A stretch of 64,000 nt of DNA from Salvia splendens (GCF_004379255.2 NC_056052.1:8115708-8179707), one strand, 5' to 3'. Positions 21,624-33,898 are shown, counted from the stretch's first letter. A program made the numbers and translations. Notes: generated by a model from the sequence alone, not told the origin.

Positions 21624-22419
21624 AGCCCTATGATGAAAATTTTCTGAGGGCAATACTTCTAAAATTCTCCTTTAGTTGTGTAGGTAGGCCTTTTGTAGGT
21701 AGTGGTAGTTGGTATGGGTTGCTACTAAGTTCCCTCCTAAAAATTTGATTACAGTATTGTGGGTATTGCCATTGTATTGCCATTTCCCTCCCAAAAATCT
21801 TTTGTTTGTACTTTGATTAAACTCTCATTGAGATGTTGTATGTTGTGGAGTTGTATGAAAGAAGAAATTGAGTAGCATGTTTAATTTGTTAACTGCACAG
21901 GTTGTCCATTTTTTTGAGAGCACCTTGTTTAAGTTTGATAAGCATTTTTCAATTCTGTCGTTTAATCCACATTAATTAAAAACTAAACATTGAACCAAAC
22001 ATTTTACTTATACTCACATTAAAACTAATTCAAGTTTTACATAAAATTGGCAATGAAAAAGAAACAAGGTGGGCCCCATTTTCACTACCTACCTTCAATT
22101 AAATCAAAGTCAAACAAATATTTCTTAAAACCCGTGCCAGGTCAAACTGACCCGAATTATCCGGGACGGAGGAAGTAATTTTTATTTTTTCAGGATTTTA
22201 ATTATGTCTTTTTTATTTTATTTGTAATTTGTAATATTATTTCGGTTTTTTTAATGAATTTTAATGTTATGGGAATGTTTTTATTTAAAATGAATTGTGC
22301 TCGTCCTTGCGAAAGAGCACAACTGTGGGTGTTGTGCTCTTGCCTAAGAGCATGCAGGAATAGTGGCATCAGGCCCACAACCGTGCTCGTTGGCAAGAGC
22401 ATGGTTGTGGGTGCTCTAA

Positions 22420-22888
22420 GCTTTTAACTGGTGCAACCGTGCAAGTCACACACCATCAAATAGTAAATTGAGAATAATTTCATATTATTATATTTGAAAA
22501 CTTGAAAATCTCTTCATTTTAAAGTTTTATAATTAATAAACATGTATCAGTTTTCTGTTTTTCCTAATCAAATAGTAATTTCTTTTTTTTTCATTTGTGT
22601 TGACATATCTTTGTTGTGTGCTTCTTATTCTTAGCAACCAAGCTCTAGCCTATTCGAATATAGACAAGGTAAAATAACAGAAATTAAAAGTTTGAATTTA
22701 TTCCCTAAAAAAAGCTTTATTCACTGAATATAATATTACACGTTGATCAATGAAAAATGTACGGAAGCCTCAAACAAATCTATTGAAATTTTATCATGTC
22801 TCTGTCTCTGTCTTCCAATATGTGTTTCAATTTGACTCAGCACAAATTATAAAAAATATAAACGAAAACGAGTTTGAAAAAAATAGTA
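22420..22888. other. Intergenic region without recognised features
   Basis: AT-rich sequence right of the Harbinger element. A short plus-strand frame at 22750-22935 runs into the next MITE and shows no protein features. Confidence 0.5.
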
Positions 22889-23149
22889 CTCCCTCTGTCC
22901 CGGCCAAGAAAACACATTTCATGGTCGTCATGTGATTTTAGGAGTTGTTGGTTAATGTGTTTAATTGGTGAGAGAAATGGTAGGTGAAAGTATTAAGTGG
23001 AGAGAGATAGAGAGTTGAATATTTAATTGAAGAGAGAAAAATTGGTTGGATATTAATTTGAGAGAAAAAGTTTCCAAAAATAGAAATGTGTCATCTTATT
23101 TGAGACAACCTAAAAAGGAAAATGTGTCATCTTAAGTGGGATATAGAGA
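22889..23149. repeat. Stowaway-type MITE
   Basis: Left end CTCCCTCTGTCCCGGCCAAG and right end AGTGGGATATAGAGAG in inverted orientation, with TA at 22887-22888 and 23150-23151. A second left end (CTCTCTCCGTCTCTGAAAAG) follows at about 23178 but has no partner, so it is a truncated copy. Confidence 0.75.
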
Positions 23150-23379
23150 GTATATATGAGTCCTAATTTTATAGTACTCTCTCCGTCTCTGAAAAGTATG
23201 AACTATTTCATTATTAGTCCGTCCTTAAAATATGAACTTTCTCATTTGGAATAGTTAAACAGTCATACACATCATTTTATTTACAACTCATACCATTACA
23301 CTAGACTACTAATGATGTGGAGCCCACTCTCCACTTGCACTACTTAGTCTGATCGTCAAAATTTGTATAATCCGGCTGC

Positions 23380-23769
23380 GACAAAAATGCTTCTAACAAA
23401 GCCAAGTTTATGCATGCAAGAATCGAACTTATATTTCACGGCCTAGGTGACTATATCATACCATATAAAGCCTTTTACGAAAACACGTATGGTTGGAAAA
23501 CTTCGGATTCACAAAACCTTCAGATGTCTCATGTAGATAGCGTTATTTAAATCACCCTATAAGAAAGCAATTTTGACATTTATTTGCTTGATTTCCTATA
23601 TAAAGTAAGCATATAAAGCAAGTATAACTCTCACAATAGTAACTTTACAACATGAGCAAATATTTTAGTATAGTCTACGCCTCTTGTGAGTAAATCATTT
23701 GGCTTCAATTCTAGCCTTATACCTAAGCCCATCAATATCAATTTTCAATTTTAAAAAGTCATTTGCAAC
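23380..23769 (-). pseudogene. Decayed Ty1/copia reverse transcriptase fragment
   Basis: On the minus strand, across several frames, one reads parts matching copia reverse transcriptase in order: KLKIDIDG, YKARIEAKGFTHKRGVDYT, IFAHVVK, then a CFRKRLYMV stretch corresponding to the KSLYGLKQ region. The preceding VVGCK part lies beyond the solo LTR at 25302-25345. Many stops and frameshifts mark it as old. Confidence 0.65.
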
Positions 23770-25301
23770 TGGTAAGACTCATTTCATGCATCGGCTATGG
23801 GGTTAAATTATGTGAATTCCATGAACTAACACGCGTTTTTAAGATTAGGTGCGTAGAGAATCTGTCAGGCCAAGGAAACAGATGAAAAATCTACCAGGCA
23901 GAGGAAATCAAGGGAAATCGAAGTGAAGAATGCCAGTTCGCAACCTGACCGGGGAGATGGAGGAAGCGATGGTAGAAGTAGCAGCGAAGCAAAGCGTCTT
24001 TAAAATGATTTTCTAGGTGAGGCAAAATTGACAAATCAGCAAAGAAGATACCCTAGAAATCCGAGCCTCTGCTATAAATAGAGACACAACATGAAGAGAG
24101 GCATCATTCATCAATCATCTTAGCTTTTCTCTTAGCTCACTTCACACACACATTCTCTATGCGCACTTAGCATATATGGGGTAAATTCTCGGAATTCGGG
24201 GTTGTCTAGTTCAGTTCCGTGGTATAACGTCGTTCTTACGAAGGGCAGAGATACAATTGTTTATTTTCTATCGTTTTGAGCTGAGACTTCATCGTTTTGA
24301 AGCTCGGCGTTTAATATTTCTGTGTTGAACCTTAATTTCATGGCTATGGAATGTTTCTGTTTTCTGTTCAGCTGATTCTGATGTTTGATTGTTGGTTTTT
24401 ACTGTTTTAGATGCTTTTCGCAATTGATGTTTGATTTGGAGTTGAGATCGGGTTGATCGGAGTTGATTTGTTGTTGAATCGGTTGAATCTGAATTGACGA
24501 GTATGGATCTGATGTATCGGAGTTGAATTGTTGATCGGAGTTGTGGATCTGATACGTGATATTCTGATTTGCATGGTTATGGATGTTTACTATTGCTTAC
24601 CTATTTTACTCGGCCCAGTAGTTCAGATCTAGTAGTTTTGTGTTTAATCGTAATGTTTGAGGTCAGATCTGTGATTGCTCTGTTTTCGTGTGTTTGATGC
24701 TCTGTTTTCATTTCTGTTTACTTAGCTCGTTGAAGAAGATGAATGTAGAAGTTAGTTAGAAGTTTGTTCTGTCATTGGTCGTTGTCTGCTTTTTGTAGCT
24801 TTTCTGTCATCATTGCTAAATAGGGAAAATGGCCCCACTGCATGTTTACGTATTGTTTAGCTGTTTTCGAAAATCCGTTTGCTTGACCCAGTAGTTTAGT
24901 TATCTCATTCCTTTAGTTAACTTCATTTCCGTCAATCATGCATGCGTACGTACTTTTACCTGTTTCCTAGGTCTATTAGATAGATTAGTCACATTTAAAT
25001 TCCTCTGAGTCTAGTAGTTAAACAAATCTTTAACCCATGAGTTGCGTGGCAGCAACCAACCCCTTCCAAATCCTCTGAACACTTGCTAATCCCTTCCATC
25101 TCTGTGGGATCGATCCTTACTACCCTATACTAGCCAATAGTAAATGGGTTAAGGTTTTGATAGTGATTGAGAGCATCCCAACGACACAGTCAGATAGTTT
25201 AGGGATTTCCTAGGCCTAGCGGTTGAGTGAATCCTCTGGACCTATTTGATCTGCACCTGCACACACGCAGTACGCACACACTCAGAGATCATGTCACTCT
25301 A
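23770..25301 (+). repeat. Solo LTR of an Athila-type Ty3/gypsy element
   Basis: 1532 bp flanked by a 5-bp duplication GCAAC (23765-23769 and 25302-25306). It starts TGGTAAGACTCATTTCATGC, like the LTR of the gypsy element on the right (TGATAAGGCTAATTTCATGC on its minus strand). Both share GTGGGATCGA near the 3' half and a GCGTGGCAGCA word, and both are about 1.55 kb long. A TATAAATA box lies at 24073-24080. No internal genes flank it, so it arose by LTR-LTR recombination. Confidence 0.82.
24073..24080 (+). promoter_or_regulatory. TATA box of the solo LTR
   Basis: TATAAATA about 300 bp into the LTR. It could still start transcription toward 25 kb. Confidence 0.5.
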
Positions 25302-25345
25302 GCAACCAACAACAGAAGCACCAAAATGTAAAGGTTTAAAAAAAT
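25302..25345 (-). pseudogene. Upstream remnant of the copia reverse transcriptase split by the solo LTR
   Basis: On the minus strand, reading into the solo LTR, this piece ends in codons for VVGC of the VVGCKW(L/V)FK motif. The remainder of the motif continues at 23769. Sequence 25346-25544 has no recognised feature. Confidence 0.5.
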
Positions 25346-25544
25346 GATTTTTGTAAAGAACAAGAGAAGACATTTCATCCTTCGTGGATCTAAGCCCAAA
25401 ATTCCAGAATTTTGATTTTAAAGCTTGTGGATAAGAGTCGTAAGACTGAGGTTCAACTTCATCAGATTCAAACACATTTTGTTCGTGTTATTGTGGATTA
25501 TAATGTCATATCGAAAATTGTTAGCCAAATCGTTAAAGTTAGTA

Positions 25545-25733
25545 CTCTCTCCGTCCCAAAAGAATATGCACTTTGGATTCGGAACGGGTTTTAATGCAAA
25601 TTTGGTAAAGTAAGAGAGAGATAGAGAGGAAAAAAGTAGATAAAGTATTATTAGTGGAGAATGATTCCCACCTCGTTAGAGAGAAAAAAGTTTCCAAATT
25701 TAGAAAATGCATATTCTTGTGGGATGGAGGAAG
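25545..25733. repeat. Stowaway-type MITE
   Basis: Left end CTCTCTCCGTCCCAAAAGAA and right end TTGTGGGATGGAGGAAG, inverted, with TA at 25543-25544 and 25734-25735. The interior ATATGCACTTT is repeated inverted near the right end. Confidence 0.82.
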
Positions 25734-25735
25734 TA

Positions 25736-26322
25736 TTAAAGAATATAGCTTGACGTAACACGATAACGATCAAAACGTGATCTTACATGATTAACATTTG
25801 ATATTACACAATAAAATATAATATCACACAATTAAAACTTGTTATAACAAGATTAAAATTTAATCATAATTTAAATAAAAATAATATTTTTATTTCTTAT
25901 CGGATCACCCAAATCTAACTTAACCTGACTTGATCCGAACCCAACCCAATATTATCAGTTTATTATTGAGTCACACAATAAAGTCCCAAATAAGACTTGA
26001 CCTAAACACGTTAATTACCATCCTATTATATTTCTTACAAAAACTTTTATTTATTACTATCATTTAAATTATAATAAACTAGAGTTATTGAAATTTAATA
26101 TTATTAAGATTTACTTAGAGCTTAATGCTATAATATATTTTTATTTATAATTTACTGAATTTTACTATATATTTAATTTATATAAGTCAATCTGATAACT
26201 TCGCCAAGTCATATTTATATTTTTGTAATTAGTAAATCGTCCGTTGCATATTAAATGAACTCCGTGTTACGTGGACGGTCATCGGTAGAACGAAAATTTT
26301 CAATTTATAAATAGTGTACGTG
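25736..26322. other. AT-rich region, MITE fragment only
   Basis: The part up to about 26030 shares words with the inverted-repeat element at 10499-10953 (CACGATAACGA, AACCTGACT). Nothing else is recognised. Confidence 0.4.
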
Positions 26323-27170
26323 TAGGTGGGGTGTGTTATATTACCGACTCACCCTTAAATTGCTAACTACAATTAAATGATAGACGCTAAATCTTCAAAT
26401 CGAACGCCATGATTATTCAATTTCGAGTATACAGTGAACAAAAAATGCCAATTAGGTATTTATGTCAATTAACAACAAATTAATTATAACTAACTTTTTA
26501 AAAATATCTCCCAATTTTAAATGCATAACTATCTCAATTTAAATTAATTTTTCACACAACCTATATTAAATTAGAGATAATTTTATAAGGATTCTAACGA
26601 TATCTCACTTGCATATGTTTTGATGTCAAAATTTGAAAAATAATTCTTGATTTTTCGTATTTTTTCATGAAGCAGTTAATGTCAATATGGCTATCATAAT
26701 ATGTCAACATAATACATATAAAATGTCAATTCAAAATTGTGTTGACATATTTAAGGCATCGTATTGATATGTTTAATACTCTCTCTGTCCCACTAAAGAT
26801 GATCCACTTTCGTTTTTAGTTTGTCCAAACTAAGATGACTCATTACTAAAAATAGAAACACATTTATCTCTACTTTATTCCTTCTTTCTTACTTTACTTT
26901 CTCCACACAACACACAACATAAAATTGCATAAATCTTGTGCCGCTCAAGGAAGGGGTCATCTTCCTTGGAACGAATAGAGTACACTAAATTGACATTTTG
27001 ATCCAAAGTTCTAAATTTGGTAGATATTCTTAACTCTATAACTTTTAATAATAATAAAGCGAATTTACACATCAAATTATGACTAGATCTTTAAAAATCG
27101 TATAATCTCTAATTAGTTGCAGTTAACAATTTAGGAATAGTCAGCAATCGATCACATTCCTAATTTACGT
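26323..27170. repeat. Inverted-repeat MITE with a nested Stowaway
   Basis: Left arm CCTTAAATTGCTAACTACAA and right arm GTTGCAGTTAACAATTTAGG are inverted relatives. TGTTGACAT-type words lie inside, as in 3119-3398. A Stowaway copy (26779-26980) has split it. Confidence 0.55.
26779..26980. repeat. Stowaway-type MITE
   Basis: Left end CTCTCTCTGTCCCACTAAAG and right end CTTGGAACGAATAGAG, flanked by TA at 26777-26778 and 26981-26982. Confidence 0.75.
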
Positions 27171-28750
27171 TATGTTTTATTTTATCAATAATTACTAGCA
27201 CATAACCCAATACCATAAACTAAACACTTCTTCATTACCATGAGAACTACTCCATGTTTTCTCGATTTGATAAACCTTAGATATTTTTAATTCATTTGGA
27301 TTACTATACTTTTACTTTGCTAGATCACCTAATTCTAATATAAACAATCACTACTATACATCTGACATTTTCATCTCACTTTAAATAACACATTTTATTT
27401 TTTAATACCCTACTTAAAATAATATAATTTCATGAAATAAAAATATTAATTTCTACTTTATTCTTTTTCTTATTTTATTTTTTCTCTCCACTTAATTCAT
27501 AAAACAAATATTATATAAAATCTTGTACTACCATATAAAAAGTATTCCACTTAGAGTGAGATGAAAATAATACTTTTAATTTTGCAAAAAAAGGAGATTA
27601 TTAATTTTGGAAAAATAAATTAAGATGCCCTTAGTATTTTCAATGTTTTACACATATGTCATTTATTGAACCATAAATAAGTAGCTTTATTAATTTGATT
27701 ATCAGTAATATTTTTAAAACATTAGTGATATGTGATAAGAATTGGAGAAGAACCCAAACTTCATTGATAGAGTTTGTTGTGAAACTAAATTTCAGTCATT
27801 TGAGTATGTGATTTTTCTTGTAATTATGTTGGGTGAACCACAAATCGCTTATGCTAGTAAAATAATTTCTTAGTCCGCATAATAAAATCTCATTTTTGTT
27901 TAACGTGGCACAAAAAAGTCAAGAAATACTAGAAAATTTTAGTAAAATGTGAGTTTCATTTTTGTATAGTACTATTAATTTTTAATGATATATGAATATA
28001 ACGAGTTTATAGAATGTGTAATCAATAATACTATATACAAATAAAGAAAGGTATGAAAAATGAGACTAGTTGATAGAGTAGCAAACAAAGTGCAATATTT
28101 ATATACATTCATAAACGAATTATGTTGTTGAGTGCTCCGGGCACAATTTTAATTGATTAAGAGATTACTTACTTTAATAAAGTTACCTTTTTAAGATTAA
28201 ATGAAAAGTAGTTATTTCCATTTGCAGAATCATCTTTTTCTCACTTGACAAACAACCATTTTCGTGGTTTAGTTGGAAAGATAAGCCCTTTTTTCTTTAC
28301 TTCTTTAACCTTTCTTTAATTGCCAGAGCTAGAGCTTATTTTTAAAAAGGGGACATGATCCAATTATTTAACCTTTTTGCTAATTGAGTGTTTCTTAAGC
28401 ATCATGATATGGTAATTACATAATTAACCTCAGTTTAAAGGTTGGTGTTCAGAATTTTCTTATCTTGATTTCTTATTTTTTGTTGTGATTTCCGTTTTTT
28501 ATTAAGATATCTACGTTAGTTGTTGTCTTAGTTGCTTTATTTCTACTTTCTTGCTCGTCTTTTCGGTTATAAGCCTCGGAAAATGGATGATTAATAATAT
28601 TGGAGGGGCAATATAGTCTCAACCTTGTAGCGATATGAAAAAGTGGGTCCTTAATAAATCTACCCCAAAAATATCTAGTTGCATTATGAGTCTTTACAAT
28701 TATTATATATTGATAAAAGCAAGCGACCGTGTTAGAAAAATGAGATAAGA
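27171..28750. other. AT-rich region without a recognised gene
   Basis: No supported reading frame, RNA gene or clear repeat on either strand. Confidence 0.5.
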
Positions 28751-29112
28751 TCTAATATCATGAAATTTTCAAAAAGTTGGATTTTTCCCATGAACTTTAA
28801 AATTGACAAATAATATCACGAATCTTATCCCGTGTTTGTTTTTTCCCAGGAATGAAAAAATTTCCACAAATAATATTATGATATGGATCTTTTTTCGTAA
28901 TTTCTCGACAACAATTTTGAAAGCTTCAAGTTTTTCAATCTTAGAAGATAGTTTTTCTTGAAGCACACCCTCCAAAATTGTTCTTCAATCTATTAAAATA
29001 ACATGAATTTTTCATTCATGAGAAAAAATAAACCCGGGGTAAAGTTTGTGATATTATTTGTCAATTTTAAAGTTCGTGGGAAAAACCCAACTTTTTGAAA
29101 GTTCCGTGATAT
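28751..29112. repeat. Element with about 100-bp terminal inverted repeats
   Basis: Each arm contains TCAAAAAGTTGG, then CATGAACTTTAAAATTGACA or its near copy, then AATAATATCAC. The arms match over roughly 100 bp around a short centre. The long arms with little interior suggest a Mutator-like or foldback MITE. No clear target duplication was found. A minus-strand ORF inside is a by-product. Confidence 0.7.
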
Positions 29113-32100
29113 TAGATGCCAATATCCGTAGAAAAATTGAAATAACATGTTGCTTGCTTACGTGGCAAATATTAAACTTTGCTTTACTTAAATGAGGAGA
29201 ATAATAGAACCCCCCCCCCCCCCCCAATTTATTGGTTTATACATTAGGTATTAGTATTTTTTTATTGAATAACAAAAAATTATAATATCTGTGCTTATCA
29301 CTTTTTCTTTGCCCAAGCTGGACATACTACAATTTCTAGAATCTACTGGGAATTCGAGCATTCAAGACTCATCTCACAAAAATTAAGCAAGTATTGTAAA
29401 TATGTGTAACCAATCTTTAATATTCAAACCCAACGTATAAGAAGTATAAACTGATATAATAAGGTAAAATAAAGACTGGTAAAATATTTATAATTATAAG
29501 TAACATATTTTTTTCTGTTTGATAAAATGGAAGAGGGAAATGCAAATAAGGGGCAACTAAATAGTGCGAATATAATAATAATATTGAACATAGGCAAATA
29601 AAATACTGATACTATATTATTTAGGGAAAAGAAAAAGAGCAGATTAAAGGTGGAGTTTAGTTAAATATTGAGATGCATGCATCATACAGTGGAATCATTA
29701 ACCCTTCCCTTTAGCTACTTAAGAGTAATATATTCCAATAATAATACAAAATCAATTATCATTGAATCATAGATTTTCTCCCAAAAGCATATCCTCTTTA
29801 ATTATCGTTTTCTTTCTTCATCACTATGCTTCTATCTTATTATTTCGATCCAAATCTTGTTGGGGAATAAGATAAAGGGAAAAGGTATTTAGCGTCTCAG
29901 TCATGACTATTTTATTTTGCTATCCATTTCATTTTTTTCATCTATCAACAAAGTTAGAAATATTAATCCAGCCACTTTTCATAACAAATTAGTCAGGTTC
30001 TGAAAAAAGTGTAGATTTTATAGGTAGTGGCGGGCATAGAATTTTGATATTGGGATCCAAATAAATAAAATATATTTGAGCTTAATTGAATTCAAACAAT
30101 TTAATTACAGTTGGGTCTATATGAGCAGTAAAATTTAAAAGATAATGAGCTCGGCTCCCATTTAATTAAATCTTAATCCATATTCTTGAGCCCAAAGTAA
30201 AATGTAATTCTTGCATAGAACTTCTCACTCATTGAATTAGGGATTTCGAAGAAGAGAAAGAAAAGGGGTCTCTAGATTTAATTACTGGACTCTCTTTGGG
30301 GAAAAAATTCTTAGAAATTGGGCCAGTTAATAAATTAATTGGGTGGGTTGCCTCCTTTTCAATAGTTGGGTTACAATTAGATTTGGTGGGCCCTATGAAG
30401 TTCAAAATGAGAATTGGGCTAACTAATTAATTTTTGGAATTAATTAAGCATTTCTCGAATAAATAATCAAGGTATGGATTATTCTTTTCCCGAAATAATT
30501 AAATAGAGTATTTATTTGTGAAATTTGATCACGCACTTATTTAAATCTTGGGATTTAATTAAACTAGTTTTAACCCACGTGCGATGCACGACGGACTATT
30601 TTTTTATCATACGATTTTAAATTGTTAATTGATTAACACAAGATCAAGTTTTGATGCCGAAAACAAATTGGTAGTATTGCAAGTTTTAAAATTGGACGAT
30701 AGCTTTTCAAACATCAAACGGTTTTAAAATTGTATTTTGAAGTATAAAAGCGCCGACGCAAAATAATATTGTCACAAAATTGTGTGTAATCTTTTTTGTA
30801 TTCTGTATCCATTTAAATTAGTACTATACTTTATCATAGTCGAGCTTCATTACATTGCAATATAGTGACCCTAATACGCTAAAAACCCAAACCTTAAAAC
30901 CTAAATCCTAGACTCTTAACGTTAAAATATAATCATAATGACCAACAAATGAACCAAATATAAATACAATCTTCCCTCCGTCCTAGTGCAATTTTACTTT
31001 GTTAATCACTTTAAAACAAATTTACTAATTGGGCAAAATTAAAAGAATATCATAACTTCATGTTAAACAATGTGAAGAGTATTGAAAAATATGGAGTTAA
31101 AAACTAAGCAATGTTATCAAATTTTGGAAAATGAATGACAATAATTTCCGCCATTGTATTTGTATTGTATGAAATGAGTAATGAATAAATGTATAATGAA
31201 TTTTGGAAAATGAAATGGAAGGCCATTGAAGCAATAATCTCATAATTTACTTTAAAACCTTTCGGTTAATCCGCACACTCATACAACAAAAGGTTGTTAT
31301 TCCTCATACTTATAAATACCAATCAATGGCAATATTAAATGTCCGTAAATATCATTATGGATTTTATAAAAATATAATAAAATACACAACAAATAATTAT
31401 TATCCTAATTTAGGGTAATATAAACATTGAAGTCGTGATCAATATAGACAATGAACTACACAATAAATAGATAAAAATATAATCTGATGCATATTTCATC
31501 ATATTCTCAAATCTATTAAATAAATAAATAAATTGATCACAATTCAAGGTATAATTTAGAATTCATTTAGGCGAAACGTTTGCAGTCATCTTCTACTTCA
31601 ACCTCTTATGTCCGCCTCCATTACACTTCATCTTCTCTCGTCATTGTCTACTGCACTTCCTTGTCCTACGCTAACGCCATCTACTCCATATGCTGGTTTG
31701 CCTCCATCTACATGTAAGAATTTGAAATAAATCAACTAGACTTATAATGCAAATTTTAAAAATTACAATCTCACTGGAAAATGTGTTTTTGGTTGCCCTT
31801 CGAGATGCTCTTAGCCGTTGGAAATAATAATCACTTATCACGGCTTTTCGTCAGTTTGCCTCCATCTACAAATAAAAATCAACTGTAGACCAATATTGCA
31901 ATTTAAAAAGATTTTACAGAGGAAGACTTAATCTCATCGGAAAATGCATTTTCGGCCTTTTCTAAACCACTGGAAACTTATTCATCGTTGCCAATAGCCG
32001 GCATATCTTATTCTCTTATTCCCCCTTCCCATATACTCTCTCCCTGTAGCCACCACACACATACCAAGCACAAATACAATGTCATAATGGTATTGGTATT

Positions 32101-33646
32101 TATAGAAAATCTTGTAGCTTTTGGCATTCTTCGTTTTTCTTGGGTCAATATCATTTATTCTAAATTAAATTAATGATTCATTATCTTTTTAACCTCTCAA
32201 ATAATGATACTAATATAAGCGCAAAATTTAAAAGTGCATAATAAAAACCTTTTGACTAAGAAACCGATTATGCATAGCAATTTATTGTTGGTAACTGTCA
32301 ATTAGTGGAAAGACGTTATGTATATCCATAATGTTTATAATTCAGTTTACCAATACTACGTCTCAGTCTCAATTTCAATTTTCATTATCTACTAAAACCG
32401 TACACATTCTAATTTTTCTCAAAAATGCCCCCAAAACTCAACTTTTATATATGTATAGATTACGAATCCTTTCAAGAAAATAAATGGGGTCGAAGGAGGA
32501 GATTTTGGGGACGCGAGTGTCAGATGGCCTTGAACGGACGCCTCGTGCGGCCTTGAATATTTTATAATTCTTCCTAATTTTCCCTAAGAAAGAATAAGCG
32601 ATTAAAAAATTTAATTAGGGTTCATGTATTCTAATTAGATGTTTTCTCGATGTGACAAATGTGTTATTTTTATCTCTAAAGGAGATATCTCCGCGAGACA
32701 CATAAGTCAAAGTAAGGTACTCCAAGTTAAGGAACTGTTAAGCGATCGAGGTGGATTTTCTTTTAAATAAAGAAATACCTTTCAATTATACTTATTGCTT
32801 TGAACATTTTTTAATGTGAAGTGACACTAACTCATTTATCTATTGGGTTTTACCAATCTACGTAAATCGAATTCAGGTCCCAACAAGGCCGTAAACCTTG
32901 CTCGTACTAGTGTACACCTATGGAGGATCGGGCATTATCTTTCGAGTTGGCCACTTAAGTGACCGTCGTGAAATGTGGCCACATTTCTGGTTCACTTGGT
33001 TCAGATATAGTATTGACAATGGAAAATGGTTGACCAACCGACTTTGATGGAAATGAAATCTTTGAGTGTATTCAGATCTTTTTAAAATAAAACCCTAAGG
33101 CCGCTCAATGGTTTTGTGAGTTCTGAGTCAAGATCCTTCAACCTATGTGTTGATTGGTCGGTTTGTTCCAGTTGGAGGAAGATATTCAGGCGATTTCTTC
33201 TGATCTGAGAGGTCTGTGACTTCTTGAGGTCCTGGCTGTGTTTGCGAGGTGTTTTGTCGGTTGCGTGTTGAAGTTGTCCAGTGCGACGTAGTAATCGGTG
33301 GATCCTCTAGGTTTAGGGTTCGGTTGTCTCACGGTGCTAACCTTGTGAATATGGTGAAGATTGAGAAGGTCCTTGGCCCTGCATGTGCAACCTGAGCCAT
33401 ATCCTAATCTTCTAGTTCCCTTTTACTTGTTGTCTCTTGTTTTAGATCCGTAAGTATCTGGTTCTTGTGGTTACCGACTTGTTCTAGTGTGCAAGGATTA
33501 CAAGTGGTGCTTGGCTTAGAGTCAGACCCGGTGAAGGATCTGACTAGTGCTAGATGGCTTTACCTTGTATCTGTAACTTGTGTCTTGTTTCTCTATTTGA
33601 TTGTATCCGGTCTGTACTTGAGACATTGACCATCTTTTGCTTTGTA
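29113..33646. other. Long stretch without a recognised gene
   Basis: Mostly AT-rich. A run of 16 C lies at 29210-29225. A small hairpin CGTGCGATGCACG lies near 30578. A duplicated block of about 110 bp recurs at about 31693-31800 and 31852-31960 (both with TTTGCCTCCATCTACA). From about 32440 to 33640 the base composition is higher in G+C, with no frame that I recognise; it may be an old retroelement piece. Confidence 0.45.
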
Positions 33647-33898
33647 CTCCCTCCGTCCCACATAATTTGGGACACTTTGACCGGGCACGGGTTTTAAGAA
33701 ATATAATGAAAAGTGAGTTGAAAAAGTTAGTGGAATGTGGGTCCTACTTTTATATATTAGTTTTATAATTAAATGTGAGTAGGAATGAGTTAGTGGAATG
33801 TGGGGTCCACTACCAAAAATGGTAAAAGTGAAATGGGTTAAATTATGTGAGACGGCCCAAAATGGAAAACTGGGTCAAATTATGTGGGACGGATGGAG
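33647..33898. repeat. Stowaway-type MITE
   Basis: Left end CTCCCTCCGTCCCACATAAT and right end ATTATGTGGGACGGATGGAG form inverted repeats of about 20 bp, with TA at 33645-33646 and 33899-33900. This is one of the best preserved copies. Confidence 0.9.

Larger units (their letters stand above)
18508..22175 (-). mobile_element. Mariner-like element (MLE), full length, inside Harbinger copy 2
   Basis: Inverted ends TTCCCTCCGTCCCAGATAAT and, on the minus strand, CTTCCTCCGTCCCGGATAAT, flanked by TA at 18506-18507 and 22176-22177. At 3.67 kb it is large enough to be an autonomous-type plant mariner. It has a transposase pseudogene on the minus strand (20143-21623) and an extra ORF on the plus strand (18958-19365). 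Between them are a minisatellite and hairpin repeats. Its ends match those of the many Stowaway MITEs in the window, which such elements can mobilise. Confidence 0.92.
15959..22416 (+). mobile_element. PIF/Harbinger element split by hAT and mariner insertions (copy 2)
   Basis: Ends GAGCACCCACAAC and GTTGTGGGTGCTC are inverted and flanked by TAA at 15956-15958 and 22417-22419. Removing a hAT element (15980-16781 plus one 8-bp duplication) and a mariner element (18508-22175 plus TA) leaves about 1.98 kb, close to copy 1. The right 240 bp are almost the same as those of the element ending at 46912 (GTGCTCGTCCTTGCG, GTGTTGTGCTCTTGCC). Confidence 0.9.
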
